Source of the DNA: Porodaedalea pini
Lineage: Eukaryota > Basidiomycota > Agaricomycetes > Hymenochaetales > Hymenochaetaceae
Reading direction: 5' to 3'
NCBI GenBank assembly: GCA_002794775.1
Contig: NBAY01000154.1
Location: 1-42,942, forward strand
DNA length: 42,942 nucleotides
Both the position numbers and the translations under genes were made by a program. The notes under the pieces are model-generated. The model was given only the letters and a program-made list of their open reading frames with translations. It was not told the DNA's origin and made no database searches. This document shows, one piece after another, positions 1 to 10,700 of the stretch; position 1 is the first letter of the stretch; every line of letters begins with the position of its first letter.

Positions 1-181
1 GTCGTGTCAACGAAGGATGCACGAAGAGGATCAAACACGTTGGGACAGCGAGGCCCTTGGGCTTTGTACTTAAGTCTTGGCACCTTTCGACCGAGCCGCC
101 CCTTCATAACCTTCTCCTCCACTTGAAGTCGTCCATCTATTTGCTATACCTTTGACTGCGCAAGATCAGAAACGTTCTATC

Positions 182-1675
182 ATGGACACAACGGAAGGCC
201 AACCTGATGGTGAGTGGTTTTGCTTCTGTTTCGACCAAAATCGCTTATCACTTTCGTGAACTAGTCCCCGACTCTAGTAAAGGTCCATCGAACCAAGCTG
301 TTGAGCCTTGGAATATGTCAGCGAAACAGAAGAAATTCATCCGCGAACTTCTGAAGTTGGTCGAGGCTAACAGTGGCGATGGCGAGTATTTATTGCACTC
401 CCTTTAACAAAGAATATTATCGCTTACATGACTTTTAAATACAAGATGAAACCGCGCGTATTGGAAAGGGCGAGTCTGTCGGCAAAGCTAGTGCGTTTTC
501 TACCATGTGATATCCTTGAAGTATTGATTACAGCCATTTTCATAAGTCCTGCGACACGTGCATGTCACGTGAAGTGAGCCGCATCAGAGACAAAGTGTCG
601 AAAAATTAGAATGAATGCCTATTTTCTCTGTGAATTCTGCACAGTACCTGCTCATTAAGTACTCAAAAAAAAAAGGCATGGTTCTCAGGAGAAGAAATAT
701 GTAAAATAGGGAGCAATAAATTGACTGTGTAGGCAGGTGGAGATCAAACAAGTGCAGCTGGTCTGTTCTCTCACCCATTTCCACTGAGATTCAAAACTTA
801 TGGCTCCCCTACATCTACCTATAAAATTCTTTCCTGTATCTGTAAATTAAGTATATGACTATACCAACATCTCCTGAAAGTTTGAAGCCAATCCATTCAG
901 TATTCATGGTGCAGCAGCAAGATTTGTGTTCTACTCTGCAAGACCTGTTGTGAGAAAAGGAGGGTGGAAAGAGCTTGAAGTGGAACACAAATCTTGCTGC
1001 TGCACCATGAATACTGAATGGATTGGCTTCAAACTTTCAGGAGATGTTGGTATAGTCATATACTTAATTTACAGATACAGGAAAGAGTTTTATAGGTAGA
1101 TGTAGGGGAGCCATAATTTTTGAATCTCAGTGGAAATGGGTGAGAGAACAGACCAGCTGCACTTGTTTGATCTCCACCTGCCTACACAGTCAATTTATTG
1201 CTCCCTATTTTACATATTTCTTCTCCTGAGAACTGTGCCTTTTTTTTGAGTACTTAATGAGCAGGTACTGTGCAGAATTCACAGAGAAAATAGGCATTCA
1301 TTCTAATTTTTCAACACTTTGTCTCTGACACGGCTCATTTCACGTGACATGCACGTGTCGCAGGACTTATGAAAAAGGCTGTAAGTAACCGTTGCAGAAA
1401 GCAAAAAGGATACCCCCAAAGCAGGTATGTTCAAAAAGTATCGCTCCTCCTTCTACTCGTCAGAATCTCAGGTTTAACATTAGGTACTCAAATTCTGTCA
1501 AAGAGACAAACGCGACCCAGTGGAGACAAAACGGACATTCCAGATGGTAGCATCGAGCCAACTTACAAGGCTCGTCTCACTGATATAAATTAATGCGTTC
1601 GTGTTAGGCCAACTTGCGGATCCAATTCACCTTAATGAGAGCAAGGAATCCAAGATTGCACGTTCTAGATCGTAG
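182..1675 (+). CDS. small spliced gene, 109 aa, unknown function
   Basis: I do not recognise this protein. A model with exons 182-209, 283-381, 446-490, 1398-1424, 1484-1546 and 1608-1675 gives one open frame from ATG to TAG (330 nt). It starts MDTTEGQPDG and has a lysine/leucine-rich stretch (KQKKFIRELLKLVE) and a basic, serine-rich tail. All five introns are phase 1. Four have GT-AG ends and the second would use a GC donor (GCGAGT at 382). The third intron (491-1397) holds the foldback element at 531-1381, so the insertion need not damage the protein. No signal peptide or membrane segment is visible. It could instead be the 5' exons of the larger gene that begins near 2016. The splice choices are by eye; only their mutual phase agreement supports them. 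Confidence 0.4.
531..1381. mobile_element. foldback (long inverted-repeat) element, copy A
   Basis: Two arms of about 400 bp (about 531-935 and 980-1381) are reverse complements of each other apart from scattered changes. They are joined by a loop of about 45 bp. The ends are CAGCC...GGCTG and are flanked on both sides by TA (529-530 and 1382-1383), so TA is the likely target duplication. No protein is encoded. TA duplications are typical of Tc1/mariner-related elements, so this may be a non-autonomous relative; that assignment is inference. It lies in an intron of the small upstream gene. Two more copies occur at 4092-12193 and 25386-25822. Confidence 0.85.
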
Positions 1676-2015
1676 GCTTGGATATCTTCTTCACAGCTTA
1701 CACATAACCTAATGGATTTTCTGGGCCTTGAACAGACTATGCGAAAAGCAAGACACGCATGTAAGACATCGTCCAATAGGCATCCTTTCATGAGACTAAG
1801 TTCCAGTCAGATCTATCAAATTCAGGGTTCACTCGAGGCCTTGGGCGGTGGAGGTCGTACAAAGAATGCTCTGGGAGCGATGCATAATGGAGTAAAGTCT
1901 ATATTGTGAGGCATCATATACATCTTACCTTGCATATAAACTGAATTTGATTTTAAGGGACCTATTCGATAAATAAGACAAGATTATGGGTAAAGATGTC
2001 GACTGGTGTTAACTC
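1676..2015. other. stretch with no supported gene
   Basis: This interval lies between the stop of the small gene and the first exon of the membrane/ZZ gene. It contains a 65-codon open frame (1712-1909) with no recognisable family, and several AG and GT dinucleotides that could serve as splice sites. It may be 5' untranslated sequence or unrecognised early exons of the downstream gene. Confidence 0.4.
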
Positions 2016-4089
2016 ATGGAATCTGACTATCTCGCAGAAATTCATCAGTGCATCCAAGCGCTCAAGACCACCATCGATGCTGCAAAGGAAGTCGAATTGT
2101 CATTTAACGAGCTCAAAATGTTCAACATGAGTTTTTATGACAAACTGAAGGATCTGAAGCAGCAGCTGGAGGTGTGTTTGCGCTCTGGTCCTCGCTAGAA
2201 CAGTACTAACATGTTGGTCATCCTGAGTTCTTTAGGAAATTGCAAGTGCATTGAAAAGCGAGTATGGTAAGACAACAAGCTGTTTCGTTGATAGGCAGCT
2301 GAAGCCACATGCCTTTATAGGTCATGTTGCAGTGCCCACCAAAGCATCAGTAGCTGGTTATCTGGACACTCTTGTGCTCGGCTCATTAACCTCCAAATTT
2401 GGTATCTTCCTTACGGCACTTGAGGCGATCACTGACAAAGGTACACTTTCATCTAAATCAACCTCTACACGTATACTGAACCAAATTCACTCCAGAAATA
2501 GCCGCACTTCAGAAGACTCAAGAATTCAATACCCAGGGTTACCTCCTTTTGACCACGGTTTCGACCTTCTTGTCTAGCGTCACAGCCACAACACTCGCTA
2601 TTACTACAAATGACGATCCTCCAGCTTCTGTTCTGGGAATCATTATGGATACATTGTGGTTTATCTCGCTAGTCTTCAGCACTACGTCAGCGGTCTACAG
2701 TCTTCTCTATATTACGTGGCTTCAGTCGCCAGTGTAAGCCTTTATTTTTCATATGTATGCAAATGATGCCAATCAACTTTCAAAGTCGTCAACCAGATAT
2801 TTCCTTGAAATCTTGGCCATGGGTTCATGGATGGCTCCATAGCGGACCTAGGGTTACCTTAATAATTGCGTTGCTGGCTTTCTCAGCTGGACTATGCATC
2901 CTAGCTTTTCAAGTTTCTAGTCAGCAGGTTCGTGGCTTACCGTTTATACAAGCTGCCTATAATGCTGATGATAAATGGCGACAAGGGACATCTTGCTTTA
3001 GCTTATGTTCCCATTTCTTTTGCAGGGATCCATGTACTTGCTATCGCATTTCTCTCTGTATGGTTTATTCGCGAGAAGCTGAAGGCAAGGCCAACAGCGA
3101 GTGCAGAAGTTTCTAAAGCAACAGGGGAAGAGAACACAGTAGATCAGAAGGATGGAGGCGATCCTAGGACAAGCGTAAAAGGCCTCGATATGAGACCTTA
3201 CGGCTATATCAATCGAGCGGGAAATGCACTCAAAGCTCTTATAGGGAGAAACAAAGGTCGCCCAGGAGGTGAGCTTTCGTCCAAGATGAAGTAATGTATA
3301 GCTTGCTGATGCCAGCGAAGATGTGGAGGAGGATTGCACACGGCCACCGGCTGAAGAGAACAAGAGCGACAAGAGGGCAAGCTCACTGACCTTGCCTGCT
3401 GCTTTTTCAGGATTGGAAGCTTTCCCAGAAAGTGACCATGAGTCACTCCAACGAAGCGTGAGTGAACACTGAATGCAACATCGAATATTACTCAGACACG
3501 TTTGCAATTTTTTTCTGTGCAGGAATGCACTTCCAATCCACCAATACAGCAAATCAGTGAATGGCAGACCTTCACATGTGATAATTGCAAGGCATGCCCA
3601 TCTCTGTACTATCTCTCGTCATGCTGCCTACTCAATTTTTCAATAGATATTCCCTATTGACACGGTCAGATGGCGATGCGATACATGCATCGACATCAAT
3701 ATCTGTGATGCCTGCTATAACCGGGAAGGTTCACACCAGCATCCCCTGCAAAAGTTTGGCCTCCCGAATTATGTATATGAAGGCATATGGTGTAATGAAT
3801 GCGGGGCATGTCAATTCACATCGGTGTATCAGAATATCGCTGCTTACTTCATCTTTAGAAAGACTCCATAGCCGGTGTGAGATGGGTCTGCCAAAAGTGC
3901 TATCAATATGATCTCTGCAACGACTGTGGTACGAAAAAAGGTGTTCATGAACATGATCTGGTAGAGGTCACACGCCCATCTCTCCTTCACGAGGGAATCC
4001 AGTGTGATAACTGCAAGGCATGTTCTCTTCTTTGCTATCTCTACATGCTATCTACTTACTTTCACCGCAGGCAGAACCCATTGTAGGCT
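2016..4089 (+). pseudogene. membrane protein with tandem ZZ zinc fingers, 5' part (split by transposon)
   Basis: Consistent exons are about 2016-2171, 2236-2266, 2321-2440, 2496-2733, 2786-2931, 3026-3268, 3321-3457, 3523-3591, 3647-3805, 3859-4017 and 4071-4089. The N-terminus is helical and probably coiled-coil (AAKEVELSFNELK). Four hydrophobic segments follow: one begins GYLLLTTVSTFLSS, one lies around IIMDTLWFISLVF, one around VTLIIALLAFSAG and one around HVLAIAFLSVWF. After a basic/acidic linker come ZZ-type zinc fingers with paired CxxC motifs and a terminal H-x-H, for example CDNCK, CDTC, CDAC then HQH. ZZ domains usually bind peptides or ubiquitin-like partners through two zinc ions. 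The gene stops at a TA where an 8.1 kb insertion begins, and its 3' exons resume at 12196. Function is unknown; membrane anchoring is inferred from the hydrophobic segments. Confidence 0.7.
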
Positions 4090-4188
4090 TACAGCCTTTT
4101 TCATAAGTCCTGCGACACGTGCATGTCACGTGAAGTGAGCTGCGTCAGAGCCAAAGTGTCAAAAAATTAGAATGAATGCCTATTTTCT

Positions 4189-5186
4189 ATGACGTACCAA
4201 CGTAACAAAAAATCAAGTTTCCCCCGGAGGAAGATGCACGTGCTCATTGAATCCCAAATTCAGTAACATATGCCTTATTTAGACATTAAGAAAGTCATGT
4301 GATGTATTTTTATCCGGGGTACTTTCATATTTTTGTTGCTCTGTAAATGTTAGCCCTGGATTGGAGCCATGTAAATGGCATGTTAGATTACAAATCTGTT
4401 TTTATGTCATATGATAATATTTTTTTCTGACAGGCCCCGGAGGAACCAAAAGTCCCCCGGAGTCTCGATCACGTGACAATCATTTGAGAGTGGTGACCAC
4501 CGCATTTCAGCACCTCAAAAAGTTGTAAAATACATATCTCATTCAATTCTTCATGGAATCTCTTCAAATAAATTGCTAAATTCATAATCTGATATATATA
4601 AAATAATTCTGAGCTTTAAATGTGAAGTAACCATGTGTAGTGTCCACATTGAAAATAATAGGTGTATTGTCAGGCAGAATCCTTCCCTAGCTTTCCTGAG
4701 CTCAAATTTGAAGATAAAGATATGAAACATATTGGAGAATTGTTTTTATGGGTTATCAGGATTTTAGAACTACTTGGGACATCTTATAAAAATTTGTGGA
4801 GGTAGTCTGTCTCAAATAAGATAGACCCTCTTTCACTTGTCAGACTAATTGCATACACTCTTTTTACTGAATAGGTTCTTATATGCATAGTAAATGATTC
4901 AAGTAAATTTTTGAAAATTTAATGACTCAATTCCATAGAGAATTGAACAAGTTAGTGATTTTTGAAGCTGAAAAAAAGGTATTTTATGCATGACAAATCC
5001 ATTTTCTGGGGGTTAACATTGTCTATTCTCTGGGGGTGTTTTACTCTCTGGGGGTGTTTTGCTCTCTGGGGGGTGTTTTTGCTCTCCGGGGGTATGTCAC
5101 ATGCTCCGGGGAATTTTTTCTTGTCTCCGGTGGTTAAATAAACTCTCCGGGGGGCAACTTGATTTTTTGTTACATTGGTATGTCAT
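4189..5186. mobile_element. non-autonomous TIR element of about 1 kb nested in copy B
   Basis: The element starts ATGACGTACCAACGTAAC and ends with a near-perfect reverse complement. About 36 of the first 40 bases agree between the ends, including a shared CAAGTT followed by a C-rich run. The flanking duplication is ATTTTCT (4182-4188 and 5188-5194). One more base on each side, T on the left and A on the right, does not match. An uninterrupted foldback copy has this sequence only once. No open frame of note is present. A 7-8 bp duplication fits hAT-like or Mutator-like families, but the termini do not decide between them. The interior is AT-rich and both ends are rich in CCGG/GGGG. Confidence 0.7.
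5006..5156. repeat. degenerate G-rich subterminal tandem repeat
   Basis: Inside the 3' end of the nested TIR element, the motif CTCTGGGGGTGTTTT and variants (CTCCGGGG..., CTGGGGGT) recur about seven times at intervals of about 20 bp. Matching C-rich motifs lie near the element's 5' end (about 4218-4228 and 4434-4462). Subterminal repeats of this kind are often transposase-binding sites in DNA transposons; that role is inferred here. Confidence 0.6.
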
Positions 5187-5533
5187 AATTTTCTCTGTGA
5201 ATTCTGCACAGTACCTGCTCATTAAGTACTCAAAAAAAAGGCATGGTTCTCAGGAGAAGAAATAAGTAAAATAGGGAGCAATAAATTGACTGTGTAGGTG
5301 GGTGGAGATCAAACAAGTGCAGCTGGTCTGTTCTCTCACCCATTTCCACTGAGATTCAAAAATTATGGCTCCCCTACATCTACCTATAAAATTCTTTCCT
5401 GTATCTGTAAATTAAGTATATGACTATACCAACATCTCCTGCAAGTTTGAAACCAATCCATTTAGTATTCATGGTGCAGCAGCAAGATTTGTGTTCTACT
5501 CTGCAAGACCTGTTGTGAGAAAAGGAGGGTGGA

Positions 5534-5946
5534 TGTTAGAACCTGAACTTTCACCTTTTCCTTTATTTTCCCTTTTACCATTTCCTTTATTATATTCGTC
5601 CTTTTCATTATATTTACCCATCTTACACAATCATTCCCACACTGCCTTCATTCGTTCCATTCCCACTTGTTATATAATGTTAGGTAATATAGTCTCACGG
5701 TCGTCGCTATATAAGGTCTCAGGAATCGCATGAACTCCTTGTTCTGCTTTTCCTCTTACCTCCGCGACGACCTAGGTGAGACTCGTCCCCCTTGTATTAG
5801 TTTAGACTTGTATTAATCCTCTTACCTCCGTGATGACCTAGCCTGAGTAAGCGTGTCCCGAGTCTACGCTCGAGTATAGCACGTCCCAGACGACAGTCAG
5901 CCGAGGCCTGCCCAGTCCGAGTCGTCTCCCGGGCTCCCGCCTAACA
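5534..5946 (+). repeat. 5' LTR of the Ty3/Gypsy element
   Basis: It runs from TGTTAGAACC to CCGCCTAACA and matches 11363-11775. It contains a TATA-like box (CTATATAAGG) near 5707-5716. A direct repeat of about 25 bp of the CTTACCTCCG type occurs near 5755 and 5820. The sequence directly after the LTR (TAAAAGCAGAACCCC) is where a primer site should lie, but I could not match it to a tRNA end. Confidence 0.95.
5707..5716 (+). promoter_or_regulatory. TATA-like box in the 5' LTR
   Basis: CTATATAAGG lies in the LTR. It is conserved in the 3' LTR and in the diverged LTR at the window end (42860-42872), where the U3 part upstream has changed much more. That conservation supports a promoter role. 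Confidence 0.6.
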
Positions 5947-6518
5947 TAAAAGCAGAACCCCACCCAGGCTCATCCCCAGCGTACGTTGTCGCTGTCGACT
6001 CGCCTTCACTCGGTCTAGAGGAGCGCTCCCCTCGACGGACTTGACGTGTAGAACCCCTAAACGACAAACCCTCAACCCTGCCCAGACGTTTTCGGACGTT
6101 CGTGTATTACGTAAACCCACACCCGACCTTTCCCGACCCTGGCTCTCCGCCTCTCCCTCTGGTGGAGGAACCATCTGACCTGGACGTGGGTAACACACCG
6201 TGTACAGTCCTCGACGTCATTGTCGATTGTGCTCTCGGCCGCCTCCTTCCGTTTGGTCATCAAACTCACCGACGAACCTGTCCTTCGCCAGCGTAACATT
6301 CATCCAGACAACCAGCCCCTCCCCGTTCCCCCTCCGGTCTAGTCAACATAGATCTTACCGAGGAACAACAGCAGGCTCTCCCTCATTCATCGCACTACGA
6401 CACCGAACAACAGTCGTACGTAGCCGATGATAGAAACCACGTCACCCATAACCTCTGGTGGAGTGACATTAGACACGCCTGGTACTCAACTGAACCATCA
6501 GGCGAAAGAACTCGGTGG

Positions 6519-7736
6519 ATGCCTCGAACCCCTCGCGCCCCATCATCCCCTACCATTTCAACATTGTCGGTCGTCCTTCCCAGTGAACCAGGAGGATACC
6601 GAACGCCCCGCAGAGACTCGTCGCCGCCGATGCCCCCTGAACGCCTAACGCGCACGCCCGTCCCAGCGATGTCGGAGGGCTTTACTCAAAGGCAGCAACA
6701 GGAAATCACGGCGATCGTAGCGGCCGCCTTCACCCGCGCGGCAACGAATGCCCCTGCGGCCCAAGCCCCAGCTCCCTCAATTGACGTCGCCCGGCCACGC
6801 GAATTTGCTGGCGGCGATGACTACCTCGACTTCAAGCACGAAGTCCTTCTCTTTGTCTCGGTGAACCCCGCAAAGTACCCCTCGTCGTCAAGCAAAATCT
6901 ATGTTGCCCTCTCTTACCTCAAGGGTGGCAATGCGTCGACGTGGGCGCAAAACTACGTCCAGGAATTCACAACGAATGGCATCGTGGGCTTTACGGACGA
7001 CTGGGCCAAGTTCCAGGAAAGACTGGATGCCTCCTTCGATGATCCGAACAGGAAGGAGAAGGCGCTGAAGAAGTTCCGAGACAAGATCCAGAAGGACCTC
7101 TCCGCCAACCAGTTCTTCCAGGACCTCGACGTGATCATCAAGGCAGCGGAGCTGAAGGACGAAAGCGTCATTTGTGACCGCCTGCAACGTGTGATGAACA
7201 TCGAGGTGGTCCGCGGCATGTTGAGGTCGACGCCCGTGCCAACAACGTATGAGGCATGGAAAAAGAAGGCCATAGAGATCGATCGGGGCGAACAGCAGAT
7301 TCGCGCCATCCAACGAGGTCGTACATTGCCATTCACGCCCCGTCCGACGCCCCAACAAGGGCCTCCTGCACGCCGACAGGTAGCAGCCCTGCACACCGAT
7401 AAGCATGACGCGACGGGCGTCACTTTCGGAGGTGCCAGCCAACCAATGGACATCTCGATGAATGAGGCGCAATGAAAGCGCGCATGCTGGATTTGCGGCG
7501 GACTGGGACACTTTAAGGACAAATGTCCGCAGGCGAAGCCGATTATCCAGCGTATGTTGGAGCTGATGGCACCGGGCGAGTGCCGCCTCATCACTGACGA
7601 GCTCGGCGCGATGAAGGAGTCGGCATTCGAGGAAGTCGTGGACACTCGAAGGTCGACGGTGGAGGACTATGTGGAGGAAGAAGACAATGACGAAGAGGTC
7701 GTCGACTCGCAGGGTTTTGTGAGTGGTCAGGCATAG
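6519..7736 (+). CDS. gag: Gag polyprotein of the Ty3/Gypsy element, with an in-frame TGA
   Basis: Gag forms the particle that packages the element RNA. The first ATG of the frame is 6519, and ATG 6630 is an alternative. A retrotransposon-type capsid region runs from about residue 95 to 250 (FAGGDDYLDFKHEV ... SANQFFQDLD). The frame is broken by TGA at 7473-7475. It continues directly into a zinc knuckle of the form CX2CX4HX4C (CWICGGLGHFKDKC) and an acidic tail ending at TAG 7734-7736. The stop before the nucleocapsid knuckle is probably a CGA-to-TGA change, though read-through cannot be excluded. The 3' end overlaps the open pol frame by 46 nt and holds a slippery heptamer. Confidence 0.85.
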
Positions 7737-10700
7737 CCATCGGGGTGACTGACCGAGAAGAACAAGGGACTTCGAATCCGGATTCGCTAAAATATAACCA
7801 ACCGTCTGTACAATACATAGATGCAAACGACGTCGATGGTTTTCCTGATTACGAAGTCCCCACCGGTGTGAACAAAGATGAAGAGTACGAGCAACTGTTC
7901 ATGAGAGGAACTGGCAGACGCCAGCTGGACCTTCTCCTGACTGTCGAGCATGAAATAGCGGGTGAGACGAGAGAGGTAGATGCGCATGCCCTTGTGGATT
8001 CGGGATGCACGGGATCCTGCATCGATGTCAGGTTCGTCGAGAGGTACGGGTTGGAAACGAAACGCTACATCCGACCCCTCGCGGTGCTCAACGCCGACAG
8101 CACGCACAATGAGGCCGGACTGATCGAGGAGTACGTTGACGTCGAGCTCATGATCGGCCGTCACCAGGAGAGGATCGTCCTCGCAGTAACGTCCCTAGCA
8201 TCGTCAAACATCTTCCTGGGGTATGACTGGCTTCGACATCACAATCCGGAGGTTGACTGGAAAACGGGTTCAATCGAATTCACCCGCTGTCCAAAAGAAT
8301 GCGCGATCAAGAGGGAGCCGGTGGAGGACCTAGGCAAGGTGAAGAAGGTGGTGGAACAGATGAGGAGGGTGAGTGAGATGCGAATGGACAAGGCATCCTG
8401 GCCTGCATACCTCAACGACTACGCCGACGTTTTTAGCGAAAAAGGTTTTGAGAAGCTGCCGGAACACCGACCCTGGGACCATGTCATCGACTTCAAACCC
8501 GACTTCAAACCGAGCGACTGTAAGATCTACCCGCTCACGCCAACTGAGCAGCAGTCACTCAAGGACTTCCTTGATGAAAATCTGAAGTCGGGTCGCATTC
8601 GACGGTCGATATCGCCCATGGCGTCACCCTTCTTCTTCATTAAGAAGGCCGACAAATCACTACGCCTGATCCAGGATTACCGTAAGCTCAATGATGGTAC
8701 GATCAAGAACAAGTATCCCCTCCCTCTCATTGACGAACTCATCGACAAGGTCAAGAAAGCGAAGTACATCACTAAGCTTGACCTTCGCTGGGGGTACTAC
8801 AATGTCCGGATCCACGAGGGTGACGAATGGAAGGCAGTGTTTTGCACGAACATGGGCCTCTTCGAACCGACGGTCATGTTTTTTGGCCTTTGCAACGCGC
8901 CGGCCATGTTCCAGGCCTTTGTCAACCACATCTTTAAGGACCTAATCTACGCGAACTTGATCATCGTATACCTCGACGACATCCTGATCCTCTCGGAAAC
9001 CATTGAGGAGCATATTGACACGTCGAGGCGCGTACTCCAGATCCTCCGAGAAAATGGCCTGTACCTGAAGCCGGAGAAGTGCGAGTTTGACGCCAAGGTC
9101 ATCAAATACCTCGGCCACATCATCGGCAATGGCGAAATCAGGGCTGACCCAGCAAAGACGGAGGCGATTGTGAACTGGCCAGTCCCACGGAACCTCAAGG
9201 AGCTGCAACAGTTCCTCGGTATGGGAAACTGGCTGAGACGGTTTATTAAGGACTACAGCAAGGTGGTCCGACCGTTGATGTCGTTAACGGGCAAGAAGGA
9301 CTGGGTATGGGAGACCGAACAGCGGGAAGCATTCGAGGAGCTGAGACGACGTCTCTGCTCACCTCCAGTCCTAGCCATCGCCAATGACGAGGGCCCTTTC
9401 CGCGTAGAAGCGGACTCGTCGAACTTTGCGCTCGGTGGTGTGTTGTTGCAGAAGCAGGAAGGGAAGTGGAGGGTGATCGCCTACAGGTCAGAGGCACTTG
9501 AACCGGCGGAACAAAACTACGAGATCTACGACAAGGAGATGCTCGCGATCGTTTCGGCGCTCAAGGAGTGGCGGCAATACCTCCTTGGCACTCGCCACAA
9601 GATTGAAATCTGGTCTGACCACGCTAACCTCACCTACTTCAGGTCGGCGCAGAAGCTGAGCTATCGCCAAGCTCGCTGGCGGACCGAACTTGAAGAATTC
9701 GACTTCCACCTCGAACACAAGTCGGGCAAGACGATGGGCAAGGCCGACCTGCTATCGCACATGGCGGGCTATGATCAGGGCAAGGATGACAATGATGGGG
9801 TCGTGTTCATCAAGGATAAGTGGTTGAACTGTGGAGTGGTGAGGACATCGCGCGACGAGGTGGTGGAACGAGTGGGTGAAGCGCAGAGGGCGCAGGACGA
9901 GTCGGAGAGGCCTACGGGTTTGGTGAAGGTCGACGAGTTATGGCGGATGAAAGGCAAGGTGTATGTCCCATCGACAATAAAGGAGGCCGTGTTGCGGGAG
10001 TGCCACGACTCGGTTCTGGCTGGCCATCCGGGAGCGTCGAAGACAGTAGAACTCGTCCGTCGCGATTTCTGGTGGGCATCAATGTTCTCCGACGTCCGAG
10101 CATACGTCCGAGGATGCGACCGTTGTCAACGGACGAAAGCCTTAAGAACGTCGAGGTCTAGACCACTTCATCCAAACGCTGTCCCTGAAGGACCCTGGGA
10201 AATTGTTACGGTCGACCTAATCGGAGAGCTCCCGGACTCCAAGGGACACAACGCGATCTGCGTCTTCGTGGATAGGTTCTCAAAGCAGATACATGCGATC
10301 CCGACGACGACGAGGCTGTCAGCAGAAGGCATGGCCCAGCTGTACCGCGACCACGTCTTCCGCCTCCATGGCCTACCGAAGAAGATCATCCACGACCGAG
10401 GCACGCAGTTCGATGCGTCGATGATGAAGGAGCTATACAAACTTCTGCACATTGAAGGCAACCCGTCGACAGCGTACCATCCACAGACAGATGGTCAAAC
10501 GGAACGCGTTAACCAAGAGCTCGAACAGTACCTTCGACTCTTCGTTAACCATCGGCAATCGGACTGGAAGGACTGGCTCCCCCTTGCAGAGTTCGCATAC
10601 AACAACCGCGAACACTCAGCAACGAAGATGTCCCCCTTCTACGCGAACACAGGACGTCACCCCTTGAGCTTCGACACGACGCGAACCTCATCTGCTAACA

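Noticed and set aside
1712..1909. 65-codon frame as a separate gene
   Set aside because: No similarity, no splice context and no start context worth trusting; could be chance.
3291..3315. 25 bp intron (GTAATG...CCAG) between two exons of the membrane/ZZ gene
   Set aside because: It is too short for a spliceosomal intron; a 52 bp intron ending in GCGAAG keeps the same frame and is preferred.
2998..3552. 184-codon minus-strand frame
   Set aside because: It lies opposite several supported plus-strand exons of the membrane/ZZ gene and has no recognisable domain.
5491..5733. 80-codon frame in the 5' LTR, and its partner at 11329-11562
   Set aside because: It is translated LTR sequence; both copies arise only because the LTRs are duplicated.
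5947..5965. tRNA primer-binding site next to the Gypsy 5' LTR
   Set aside because: The bases after the LTR do not begin with TGG and I could not match them to a tRNA 3' end, so no site is claimed.
6888..7826. Long minus-strand open frames opposite gag and pol (for example 312 aa)
   Set aside because: They are shadows of the real gag-pol frames, with no family motif and biased composition.
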